This document shows positions 28,716 to 36,539 of a DNA stretch of 48,025 nucleotides, piece by piece; position 1 is the stretch's first letter, and each line of letters starts with the position of its first letter. The position numbers and the translations under genes are program-made. Below the pieces are notes generated by a model. The model did not search any database. It saw nothing but the letters and a program-made list of their open reading frames with translations, and was not told the origin of the DNA. Origin of the DNA: an uncultured bacterium (lineage in GTDB: Bacteria > Hydrogenedentota > Hydrogenedentia > Hydrogenedentales > Hydrogenedentaceae); assembly GCA_938014335.1 (NCBI GenBank), contig CALLRP010000023.1, positions 1 through 48,025 of the forward strand, given 5' to 3'.

Positions 28716-29111
28716 TTGAGGAAAAAGTATTTATTTATAACAATTGTATATGCCATTTTTGTTTTCTGGCTGTCTATCCAACCCATAACCGAACCAACAC
28801 CCGATCTGTTTCCATATCAGGATAAGGTCGTTCACATATTTTTATATACAATCTTATCCCTGCTTATCGCTCTGGGAATGGGAAAAAATGATGAGCCATA
28901 TTTAACAAAAATCATTTTTACTTTATCCGTTATTACTTCTTTTAGTTATGGTTTTTTTATAGAAATCTGTCAGATATTTGTTCCGACACGCTCATTTGAA
29001 GTATGGGATTTACTTGCAAATCTTATAGGTTCCATAACAGGAGTTATTTTAGCAACAGGCTTTTCATTTATAATTAGCAAATTATTTTCAAAGCAAGGAA
29101 TATCTCCATAG
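28716..29111 (+). CDS. VanZ-like family membrane protein
   Basis: The start is TTG at 28716, three bases after the previous stop and 8 bases after AAGGG. The 131-residue protein has four hydrophobic spans and the VanZ-like hallmarks: an early F-W-L-S-I-Q-P, D-K-V-V-H-I-F-L-Y-T at about 36-45, and E-I-C-Q-I-F-V-P-T-R-S-F-E-V-W-D-L-L-A-N near 88-107. VanZ of enterococci lowers teicoplanin susceptibility by an unknown route, and most relatives have no known role. Being wedged between a secreted protein and a class A PBP points to envelope assembly. It should not be read as a resistance gene. Confidence 0.88.
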   Translation: MRKKYLFITIVYAIFVFWLSIQPITEPTPDLFPYQDKVVHIFLYTILSLLIALGMGKNDEPYLTKIIFTLSVITSFSYGFFIEICQIFVPTRSFEVWDLLANLIGSITGVILATGFSFIISKLFSKQGISP

Positions 29112-29124
29112 GATTTACTATAAG

Positions 29125-31353
29125 ATGGAATATACACTTTTACCTCGACGCGGGTGTGCGTGGCTATTTTTCAGTTTTATGCTGATAATCGGAGCTTTGT
29201 GGGGCTCTGCGCTCGGGGTATTTGTTTGGATTTTAGATGATGCACAAAATGTCATTTCTTCATTAGAGACTTTCCGCCCGAAAACGGGGACAAAAGTGTA
29301 TGCAGATACAGGAGAGCTTCTTTACACATTTACTATTGAAGACCGACAGTTAGTTCCTCTAAGTCAAATCCCGCTACATGTGCAAAAAGCATTTATCGCT
29401 ACAGAGGATGCCCTTTTTTATACTCATAAAGGCGTCCGTCCTGACGCGATTATAAATGCTGTTCTATATGGTTTACGGACAGGCCGTTTTCGTGGTGGGA
29501 GTACAATTACTCAACAGGTGGTTCGTAATGTGGAAACATTGGGAGTGGGACAAGAACGCTCTGTAAAAAGAAAACTCCGTGAGGCTATTGTTGCTTTGCA
29601 GGTAGAACGCGAATTTACAAAAGATGAAATATTAGAACTGTATTTAAATCAGGTTTTCTTGGGAATTAATGCGTATGGTGTAGAGTCCGCATCAAGGCAG
29701 TACTTTGGGAAAAGCGTGCAGGATTTAACCCTGAGCGAAGGGGCTACACTCGCAGGTTTAACTCGTGCTCCAAATGTAAATGAGCCTATCAACCATTTGA
29801 AAAATGCCATTGAACGCAGAAATATTGTGTTAGGGCAAATGTTGGAAGAGGGATTTATCACTGAAGAAGAATATCAAAAGGCTTTAGAAGAAGATTTATC
29901 TCCTCGCATAATGACCCCTGAAAAGAGAGAACAGTTAAAAAAAGAGGGAATAGATATCTACGAACCTTATCGCATGAAAGCTCCCTATTTTGTAGAGGAA
30001 ATTCGTAAAATTCTTCTCTCTAAATATTCCGTCAGCGAAGTATTCGAAGGGGGATTAAATGTATATACTCCTCTGGACTATTCTTTACAAAAAGTAGCAG
30101 AAACAACTTTAGAGGAACACTTAACCAAATTTGACAAACCGCGTCTTGAAACAAAAAACTTTATTCCTGTATCCGGAGCTTTGGTCTGTTTGGATAATCG
30201 CCCGGGATACGAAGGCTTTGTGCGTGCCTTAGTGGGGGGCAGAAATTGGGAAGAGGAAAAATATAACACTGCGACACAAGCCAAACGACAACCCGGTTCC
30301 AGTGTAAAACCTTTTGTCTGGATGTCTGCTATAGCCTCCGGAATGACTCCTTCCACACTTGTGGACGACTCTCCTTTTGTTCGAGTCATGCCCAATGGTC
30401 GTGTCTGGGCACCCAAGAATTTTGATGGTAATTTTCGTGGACCTATACCGTTACGGCAGGCTATTGAAAAATCTGTAAATATTGTCTCCATTCGATTAGT
30501 GGACATGTTAGGTTTACCTTTTGTTCGTTCCTTTTTCGAAAAATGCGAAATGAACACTGTAGTTAGCGATTCAGTGGGGTTAACATTAGGTTTAGGGACT
30601 GTTGAAGTAACGACTCTCAGTCATACTGTTGCCTATTCCGTATTTGCTCATAATGGAACAAAATATTACCCTGTGTTTATTAAAGAAATTCGTGATGCGG
30701 AAGGGTTATTACTTTATGACTATCATTTATACCAACAAAAAGAACAGGTTGTTGACCCACGCGTTGCGTATGTCACCATGCATATGCTGAAAGGGGTATG
30801 CACACCTGACCCCTCTTTAGGTTATTACCCTACGGGGCATCGTGCCAGTGCATTAAAAAGACCTGTGGCAGGAAAAACAGGCACTACTAATGATAGTAGA
30901 GATGCATGGTTCTGTGGTTTTACTACCGATTTTACAACTGTCGTATGGGTCGGTTATAAGGACAATCGTAGTTTAGGGAAAGGGATAAACTATACGGGCG
31001 GACGGTTAGCATGTCCAATATGGGTTGACTTTATGATGTTTGCTGAAAAAGACTTGCCTGTTAGGGACTTTGTTGTTCCATCGGGTGTTCAATTTTTCAA
31101 AATTAATCGTATTACAGGGACTCTCGGCGGGAACTATACGGAAGCATACATCGAAGGGACTGCCCCACCTACTTATTATGAAATCTCAAAAACTACAGAA
31201 GAAACCATTCCTGAAGAGGCTCTCTTTGAACCTATTGATGGGAAGAAATCCACATCTCCCACGACGACAGGTCCCGGTGTAACTTCTTCTGAAACTGAAG
31301 TTGCCCCTCTCTTACCTCCAGAAGAACAAAACAACCCCGACCCCGGATTTTGA
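29125..31353 (+). CDS. Class A penicillin-binding protein (PBP1A-type, bifunctional)
   Basis: This 742-residue protein polymerises lipid II into glycan strands and cross-links the peptides. An N-terminal membrane helix (13-37) is followed by the GT51 transglycosylase domain with A-T-E-D (catalytic E94), the G-G-S-T-I-T-Q-Q-V-V block and E-L-Y-L-N-Q-V-F-L-G. The transpeptidase domain has all three penicillin-binding motifs: S-S-V-K (Ser392 acylated, Lys395), S-V-N after residue 450, and K-T-G-T near 583. The last 60 residues are Pro/Thr/Glu-rich and probably disordered. It ends the envelope run with short gaps, so co-transcription with the VanZ-like gene is likely. Both catalytic centres appear intact. 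Confidence 0.95.
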   Translation: MEYTLLPRRGCAWLFFSFMLIIGALWGSALGVFVWILDDAQNVISSLETFRPKTGTKVYADTGELLYTFTIEDRQLVPLSQIPLHVQKAFIATEDALFYTHKGVRPDAIINAVLYGLRTGRFRGGSTITQQVVRNVETLGVGQERSVKRKLREAIVALQVEREFTKDEILELYLNQVFLGINAYGVESASRQYFGKSVQDLTLSEGATLAGLTRAPNVNEPINHLKNAIERRNIVLGQMLEEGFITEEEYQKALEEDLSPRIMTPEKREQLKKEGIDIYEPYRMKAPYFVEEIRKILLSKYSVSEVFEGGLNVYTPLDYSLQKVAETTLEEHLTKFDKPRLETKNFIPVSGALVCLDNRPGYEGFVRALVGGRNWEEEKYNTATQAKRQPGSSVKPFVWMSAIASGMTPSTLVDDSPFVRVMPNGRVWAPKNFDGNFRGPIPLRQAIEKSVNIVSIRLVDMLGLPFVRSFFEKCEMNTVVSDSVGLTLGLGTVEVTTLSHTVAYSVFAHNGTKYYPVFIKEIRDAEGLLLYDYHLYQQKEQVVDPRVAYVTMHMLKGVCTPDPSLGYYPTGHRASALKRPVAGKTGTTNDSRDAWFCGFTTDFTTVVWVGYKDNRSLGKGINYTGGRLACPIWVDFMMFAEKDLPVRDFVVPSGVQFFKINRITGTLGGNYTEAYIEGTAPPTYYEISKTTEETIPEEALFEPIDGKKSTSPTTTGPGVTSSETEVAPLLPPEEQNNPDPGF

Positions 31354-31440
31354 TAATTATGTATTATGGATTTGAAAATTGAAAAATTTTAACAAAAAAT
31401 AGTATTTTATTAAATGAATCGTATTGTCATCTCGTTTAAA

Positions 31441-31460
31441 TAATAGGAGATTATAGGAGA
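31441..31460 (+). promoter_or_regulatory. Tandemly duplicated ribosome-binding site
   Basis: TAATAGGAGA is followed directly by TTATAGGAGA, giving two AGGAGA sites ten bases apart. The second is 8-9 bases from the ATG at 31469 and is the functional one by spacing. The first may be a standby site. Confidence 0.55.
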
Positions 31461-31468
31461 TTACGAGC

Positions 31469-32389
31469 ATGTATCAAATTTGGAAGAGAAAAGTGAGATT
31501 TTGGGTCGTGTTTATGGGGTTACTATTGTTTATAAATATTTATGCTACAGCACAGTTTGATAATGGTAATGGGTCAGGAAACTCTATAAATCTATATGGA
31601 GGAAAACCGCTTTTAGACGATCAAATCACAGTGGGAGGACGGAAATTTAAAGATATCCAACCCCAGTATGGTGGGAAAAGAATAGATGAGCGGGCTTTAT
31701 ATAATCCCCATTTGGAAGAAGCCTTTAACTATATGGGCAAACCTCTTTTTTCACCCAATCCGTATAGTTCACCAAGATTTATTAAACCGCGTATATACAA
31801 TCCACAAAATATGGGTGGGAATACTTATGTTCCATTGCAAGCTTCACCGCCGGAATATTTTGTTCCTATTCAAGAAAAAAGCCCTCAACATATTTCTCAA
31901 AAACAAAAAGAGGCAACATCTGTTTCACCTATAATTCCTGCTCTTGTCAGTACTATTAATAATTTATATAAAGATAATGAGGAATTTTCTGATACAAGAA
32001 GATTAACTCTGGACGGATGGTATGGAAATATTCGAGGAATGACAGGGAAAAGTGGTAGTTTTAGTTTCCATAATACCCAAGGGGAAAATGTATCCGGAAC
32101 TTATTATGTTTCAGGGTCACGGATTAATTTTAACATCAATCATTACGAGAAAGGGAAAAGTAATTATTGGTGGGGAAATAGTTCTCAATGGGGAACGGGC
32201 AGTTCATTAAACCTCAGAGGCAATTCTGTTTCTCTTACAGGTTCCTCCTCAACTTATGGAAATACCGACCGTTATCGATTTACTACACCTGACCAAAATT
32301 ATGAAGTAGAAATCCGCAATACCAACCAATCATCCCAGTCCATCCGTGTGAAAGATAATGAAGACACTCTATACGGTTATATTAATTAG
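31469..32389 (+). CDS. Secreted protein of unknown function
   Basis: The 306-residue protein has a signal peptide (basic residues 6-10, hydrophobic 11-25, cleavage likely after A-T-A at about 26-28). The first half is Pro/Tyr/Asn-rich and low in secondary-structure signal. The C-terminal 110 residues are rich in Gly, Ser, Asn and aromatics in alternating patterns (G-S-F-S-F-H-N, G-T-Y-Y-V-S-G-S-R-I-N-F-N), typical of a small beta-sandwich or barrel. No known family was recognised. It follows the PBP by 115 bases with a duplicated ribosome site, so it may have its own promoter. It converges with the GPH transporter gene. Confidence 0.7.
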   Translation: MYQIWKRKVRFWVVFMGLLLFINIYATAQFDNGNGSGNSINLYGGKPLLDDQITVGGRKFKDIQPQYGGKRIDERALYNPHLEEAFNYMGKPLFSPNPYSSPRFIKPRIYNPQNMGGNTYVPLQASPPEYFVPIQEKSPQHISQKQKEATSVSPIIPALVSTINNLYKDNEEFSDTRRLTLDGWYGNIRGMTGKSGSFSFHNTQGENVSGTYYVSGSRINFNINHYEKGKSNYWWGNSSQWGTGSSLNLRGNSVSLTGSSSTYGNTDRYRFTTPDQNYEVEIRNTNQSSQSIRVKDNEDTLYGYIN

Positions 32390-32423
32390 ACTTCTTTGTG
32401 TTGGGAGTGATTGTTTTATTTAT

Positions 32424-33713
32424 TTATTTTTGCTTAACATCAATGTCCTTGAGAGGATAGCCAAGAAAAATTAGAAATCCTATGAAAGCACTCAAGCCTC
32501 CAGCAATGGCAACAAATCTTAATCCCTGTTCTGTAACATTGCTCCCACTACCCCAATATGCCAGTACTGAAAAAACTCCACCGGAAACACCAATGAATAT
32601 TTTCTGAATAGTTCCCTGAATAGCAAAAAATATAGCATCTCGTCTTGTCCCTGTTTTCTTTTCATCCTCATCAATTACATCCGTTAATATTGCAAATGGC
32701 AAAACAGCAAGTCCTGCCACGGGGATGCCCATCCACATAACTACGATTAGCAAATGGACAAAAGGATTTCCGACAGGATATAAACCCACTGTGGAAAGTA
32801 AGAATAAGCCAATACTTGCTAATAACAAAGTTAACGAAAACACCCGATATTTGCCAAATCGTTCGACTGTTGGCCCGACAAATACGAATAAACACATAGT
32901 TATCAATAACAGTGGGAACATTAAATACGTTACAAAAGCCTCCCCTTTACCTAGATATACCTTAACCCAGAAGGGTAGACTCATCACAATACAGGTAAAA
33001 GCAAGGAAGTAAAATGAAGTTCCGAAGACAAGATGTAAAAACGACCTACTTTTCAGGACCCATATAGCGGATTGGATAAAGGATACATTGTGTTCCTCCC
33101 CTTTGGGGATATTTCGTTCTTTTCCTGTTATAGCAATAGGAAGTAATGAAGAAAAAGTTAGAAAACATACCAGCAAAGACATAATTGTCCAACTGTAATT
33201 CTCTTTTACCACGCCTACCAGAGCAAAAACAACGCTCCCGAGCATCACAAAAACACCCTGGGCGGTCATCAATCGGACACGGTCCATACTTTCTTCACCT
33301 AATTCTGTCAGCAAAGATAAATAGGGGGTTAACACACCGGGGTAAAATAAAAGATAAATTTGTATAATTCCATACGCATAAATAGCCCGCAACCAGATTG
33401 GTGCCATCACCGGTGGATGCCACATCAGAAAGAAGAATATCACTAATGGCAATAATCCAAAGCGAACGAAAGGTAATCTCCGTCCCCATCTTGTTCGACA
33501 GGAATCACTCCAATGCCCGATAAGCGGTTCTGCGATGGCTCCACAAACCCTCGCTACAAGAAAGATAATGCCGAATAAACTTGCAGATAATAAAGCATCT
33601 TTTTCATTGGGCACATACCGCATAAAAATCCACTGTGTAAATACCATATCTGGTAAAGTAAGAGCAATTCCTCCCATTCCAAAAGCCACTTTTGTTTTTA
33701 ATGAAACTGCCAT
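32424..33713 (-). CDS. MFS transporter, GPH (glycoside-pentoside-hexuronide:cation symporter) family
   Basis: The 429-residue protein has about twelve membrane spans. It carries the GPH loop signature in the second-third span loop: A-E-P-L-I-G-H-W-S-D followed by R-T-R-W-G-R-R-L-P-F. It also has a conserved D-V-I-D-E-D-E-K-K-T-G-x-R-R-D-A segment near residue 355, typical of MelB-like proteins. Such transporters bring sugars or sugar acids in with H+ or Na+. No sugar-utilisation genes are adjacent, so the substrate is unknown. AGGAAG stands 6 bases before the ATG. It is probably monocistronic: ubiE lies upstream on the same strand with a 115-base gap. Confidence 0.9.
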   Translation of the reverse strand: MAVSLKTKVAFGMGGIALTLPDMVFTQWIFMRYVPNEKDALLSASLFGIIFLVARVCGAIAEPLIGHWSDSCRTRWGRRLPFVRFGLLPLVIFFFLMWHPPVMAPIWLRAIYAYGIIQIYLLFYPGVLTPYLSLLTELGEESMDRVRLMTAQGVFVMLGSVVFALVGVVKENYSWTIMSLLVCFLTFSSLLPIAITGKERNIPKGEEHNVSFIQSAIWVLKSRSFLHLVFGTSFYFLAFTCIVMSLPFWVKVYLGKGEAFVTYLMFPLLLITMCLFVFVGPTVERFGKYRVFSLTLLLASIGLFLLSTVGLYPVGNPFVHLLIVVMWMGIPVAGLAVLPFAILTDVIDEDEKKTGTRRDAIFFAIQGTIQKIFIGVSGGVFSVLAYWGSGSNVTEQGLRFVAIAGGLSAFIGFLIFLGYPLKDIDVKQK

Positions 33714-33828
33714 AACTTCTTCCTATTTCATGTTTCCAAAAATTTAACATAAAACTACAAGAAAATAATCGTTAATGAACAATTATAACAAAACAAAACT
33801 CGAAAATCATGGGTTACTTTTTCAACAT

Positions 33829-34584
33829 TTATTTGTATTTATAAGATTTGTATGCGGTATATAATAAAACCGCTCCCCGATTAAACTCTTTCCATTTTGT
33901 ATCTATGAAACCGACTTCTTGCATTAGTTTGGAAAATCGGTCATGGGAAGGGAATTTGCATATTGTTTCGCTTAAATAACGATATGCAGAAGGACAGCCC
34001 GTCCAGAAACCACCTAAGTAGGGAAGTAAGTATCGCAGATAAAATAAATATATCCTTCGCCATAAACCTCGCTGGGGAAGTCCAAATTCGAGTATTAATA
34101 CCTGTCCGCCGGGTTTCAAAACACGGTATATTTCTTTTAACGCTGTAGAAACATCTGAAACATTCCGTATTCCAAATGCCATCGTTACTGCATTAATCAT
34201 TTCCGACTTGATACCCTGACACATTGCGTCCATTACTGCGAACAAATATTTTTGGTCGGTTTTATCAAATTTATCCATTCCTTCTCTTATCATTCCTTCA
34301 GAAAGGTCTATTCCTAACAGGTAACCATGCATCGGATAAAATTGACGAAATGTTTTCATGACTTCTCCAGTTCCAGTGGCAATATCTAATAAAAAGAATT
34401 CTTGACCTTCTTCAATCTTTATCTGGCGAATAAGTTCATTCCGCCAATAGGTATCCTGACCCAATGATAGTAACCGGTTGGTTATGTCATACTTACATGC
34501 AATTTGATTGAACAGTCGGAAAATTTCTCCCTTTTGCCGTAATTCTATTTCCAAATTAGACTTATTCCCTTTTTTATCGGACAT
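33829..34584 (-). CDS. ubiE: Demethylmenaquinone / ubiquinone-type C-methyltransferase
   Basis: This SAM-dependent enzyme methylates demethylmenaquinone (MenG role) and, in organisms that make it, the ubiquinone precursor. The 251-residue protein has the family signature Y-D-I-T-N-R-L-L-S-L-G-Q-D-T-Y-W-R (32-48), the SAM-binding D-I-A-T-G-T-G-E (67-74), and the second signature G-I-R-N-V-S-D ... R-V-L-K-P-G-G. With no other quinone genes here the menaquinone role is an inference. It is divergent from the riboswitch-controlled gcv operon, and its start is about 150 bases from that promoter. Confidence 0.92.
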   Translation of the reverse strand: MSDKKGNKSNLEIELRQKGEIFRLFNQIACKYDITNRLLSLGQDTYWRNELIRQIKIEEGQEFFLLDIATGTGEVMKTFRQFYPMHGYLLGIDLSEGMIREGMDKFDKTDQKYLFAVMDAMCQGIKSEMINAVTMAFGIRNVSDVSTALKEIYRVLKPGGQVLILEFGLPQRGLWRRIYLFYLRYLLPYLGGFWTGCPSAYRYLSETICKFPSHDRFSKLMQEVGFIDTKWKEFNRGAVLLYTAYKSYKYK

Positions 34585-34731
34585 AATTCCCTCATAAACA
34601 CATAGGTTCTAATAATATTTGATTATAGATAAATCATGCTTTTTAAAATTTTGCTAACTATTTTTATATGTATCTCCCTTTGGCATAAAAAAACAATATT
34701 AACAACTTTACATCTCACTAAAAACCAATTC

Positions 34732-34760
34732 TTGAAATTTATAGATTTTTTTGATATAAT
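34732..34760 (+). promoter_or_regulatory. Sigma70-type promoter of the gcv-folD operon
   Basis: TTGAAA (34732-34737) and the consensus TATAAT (34755-34760) are separated by exactly 17 bases. This predicts transcription from about 34767, only a few bases before the riboswitch core. It is the best promoter match in the window. Confidence 0.75.
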
Positions 34761-34769
34761 AAAGTTGTA

Positions 34770-34847
34770 AAGGCGTCGCAACTGGCGATTTTAGTGGAAT
34801 TAACCACAAGGGAGCGACCCAACTTTTCAATGCCGTTCGCCTGGGCA
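34770..34847 (+). promoter_or_regulatory. ZTP (pfl motif) riboswitch upstream of gcvT
   Basis: The leader contains the hallmark blocks of the ZTP riboswitch in order. GCGTCG (34773-34778) pairs, with one mismatch, to CGACCC (34815-34820) as P1. ACTGGCGA follows at 34781-34788. Next come a GTGG/CCAC hairpin (34794-34807) and the GGGAGCGACCC block. After a short linker comes the conserved P3 hairpin, TGCC/GGCA, enclosing CGCCTGGG (34831-34847). GGCG (34784-34787) can form the diagnostic pseudoknot with CGCC (34838-34841). This class binds ZMP/ZTP (AICAR phosphates), which build up when 10-formyl-THF is scarce, and switches on one-carbon and purine genes. No terminator follows, so translational control is suspected. 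Confidence 0.88.
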
Positions 34848-34922
34848 TGTAATCAATCGTTCAATAATTGAATACCATAATAACATATACCTAAATGTGT
34901 TATCACTCTCAGGAGAAATTCG

Positions 34923-36008
34923 TTGGGATTGAAGAGAACTCCACTTTTTGAATGTTGCGAAAAATCAGGCGGACGGTTTGTGGATTTCCATGGTTGGTAT
35001 TTGCCTGTCCAATTTGAGGGGATTATTGCGGAACATCTCCATGTCCGTTCTCATGCAGGTATTTTTGATTGCTCCCACATGGGAGAATTTCTGATTCATG
35101 GAAAGGACAAAATTCTCCACTTCTCTTACCTTACTTGTAGCGACTTTGTTCCTCTACCTGTAGCAAAGTGCCGATATACTGCGATTTTAAATCCGGATGG
35201 TTCTATTCTGGATGACTGTGTGGGAATGAAGTTAGATGAAGAAACTTTGTTTGTAGTGACGAATGCGGGGCCATTAGAGCAGGTTTCTTCATTACTATGC
35301 AATTCTAATGTTCAGGCAGAAGATATTACTTCACAAATTGTAAAGATAGATGTTCAGGGACCGAGAAGTTTAGATGTTCTAATGGATACGGGTTTTAGTC
35401 CTCATGTTAAAGGGTTAAAATACTGGACAGGGGGGACATTTGAATGGAAAGGGGAAAGAATTATTATAACGCGAGCAGGTTATACAGGTGAATTAGGTTA
35501 TGAACTTTATTTGCCTCTTTCTGTAGGTGCAGATATGTGGAACACATTAATATCTCATCCTGATGTAAAACCGTGTGGTTTGGGTGCCCGTGATACATTA
35601 CGCACTGAAATGGGCTACCCACTTAACGGACAGGACATTACCCACGGGACAACACCTTTGATGGTATGTATGGACCGTTTCATTGATTGGGACCATGATT
35701 TCATAGGAAAAGACTTTTTGATGAAACAAAAAGAGGGGGGAGATTATCGTATTTTAACAGGAATAAAAACACATACAAGACAAGCCCCACGACATAATCA
35801 GAAACTTATATATCAAGACCGTGAGGTGGGTGAAGTGACCAGTGGGACATTTGGTCCGAGTGTAGGCGTGGGTGTAGGTTTAGCCATGTTAGAGAAACAG
35901 GTTGCAACTCCCGAGACAATCCTGCAAATTGCAGGTCGTCCTTTACAGATAGAAGTTTGTAAGGTCCCCCTTTACCAAAACGGAACAGCCCGAAAAAAGG
36001 TCTCATAA
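34923..36008 (+). CDS. gcvT: Glycine cleavage system T protein (aminomethyltransferase)
   Basis: GcvT releases ammonia from the aminomethyl-lipoyl group of GcvH and passes the carbon to THF, making 5,10-methylene-THF. The 361-residue protein matches the family from its N-terminus (K-R-T-P-L-F-E, V-D-F-H-G-W-Y-L-P-V-Q-F) through D-V-Q-G-P-R-S and R-A-G-Y-T-G-E-L-G-Y-E-L to the C-terminal E-V-T-S-G-T-F-G-P-S. Start is a TTG at 34923, 7 bases from AGGAG; an alternative TTG at 34929 is less well spaced. It is the first gene behind the ZTP riboswitch, and the weak TTG start may help ligand-dependent translational control. Confidence 0.96.
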   Translation: MGLKRTPLFECCEKSGGRFVDFHGWYLPVQFEGIIAEHLHVRSHAGIFDCSHMGEFLIHGKDKILHFSYLTCSDFVPLPVAKCRYTAILNPDGSILDDCVGMKLDEETLFVVTNAGPLEQVSSLLCNSNVQAEDITSQIVKIDVQGPRSLDVLMDTGFSPHVKGLKYWTGGTFEWKGERIIITRAGYTGELGYELYLPLSVGADMWNTLISHPDVKPCGLGARDTLRTEMGYPLNGQDITHGTTPLMVCMDRFIDWDHDFIGKDFLMKQKEGGDYRILTGIKTHTRQAPRHNQKLIYQDREVGEVTSGTFGPSVGVGVGLAMLEKQVATPETILQIAGRPLQIEVCKVPLYQNGTARKKVS

Positions 36009-36068
36009 TAAATGTGTCATGTATATAAAAAAACAAACGCCCCAAAAAACAAATAAGGAGAACATGCT

Positions 36069-36449
36069 ATGTATCCAGAGGATGTTCGCTATACAGAAAA
36101 TCACGAATGGATTGGGGAAGAAGATGGACTGTATGTTGTTGGTATCTCGGAGTATGCTCAGGAACAATTAGGTGATGTGACCTATGTCGAATTGCCGGAG
36201 GTAGGCAGGCATGTTCGACAAAAAGAGCCTGTGGCTCAGGTGGAGTCTGTGAAAGCGGCGGAAGACATTTATGCTCCCGTCACAGGTGTAATTGTAGAAG
36301 TAAATGAAGCATTAGAAGGGGAACCGGAATTAATTAATATTGACCCTTACGGTAGAGGCTGGTGCTTCAAAATGGATGATATTGATACCGCACAATATCG
36401 CCGATTAATGAACCGTGAAGCATACGAGAAATATTTAAAATCTTTGTAA
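36069..36449 (+). CDS. gcvH: Glycine cleavage system H protein (lipoyl carrier)
   Basis: The 126-residue protein carries the aminomethyl group between the P, T and L components on a lipoyl arm. The lipoylation site is Lys62 in E-S-V-K-A-A-E-D, and the family start Y-T-E-N-H-E-W-I and the conserved G-D-V-T-Y-V-E-L-P are present. The length is normal. It follows gcvT by 60 bases with AAGGAG upstream of the ATG. Dihydrolipoamide dehydrogenase and lipoate ligase/synthase are not in the window. Confidence 0.97.
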   Translation: MYPEDVRYTENHEWIGEEDGLYVVGISEYAQEQLGDVTYVELPEVGRHVRQKEPVAQVESVKAAEDIYAPVTGVIVEVNEALEGEPELINIDPYGRGWCFKMDDIDTAQYRRLMNREAYEKYLKSL

Positions 36450-36539
36450 TAGTTTTAATTTCTATTAAATTTTAACATTAACACTTTATTAAGTAGATTT
36501 ATTTTTTTTATAAAAAAAATTGGGTCTGAGGAATTTATT

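Larger units (their letters stand above)
34585..34922. other. Divergent region between ubiE and gcvT
   Basis: This 338-base gap carries the ubiE upstream region, the strong gcv promoter, the ZTP riboswitch and a 75-base expression platform. The platform contains an 8-base imperfect stem (ATAACATA / TGTGTTAT, about 34880-34902) directly before the AGGAGA ribosome site at 34911-34916. No further gene was seen. Confidence 0.7.

Noticed and set aside
28716..29111. Glycopeptide resistance gene vanZ
   Set aside because: It belongs to the wide VanZ-like family, but no van operon genes are present, so a resistance call is not supported.
34770..34847. Glycine riboswitch before gcvT
   Set aside because: The conserved blocks (ACTGGCGA, GGGAGCGACCC, CGCCTGGGCA) are those of the ZTP class. 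There is no tandem glycine aptamer.
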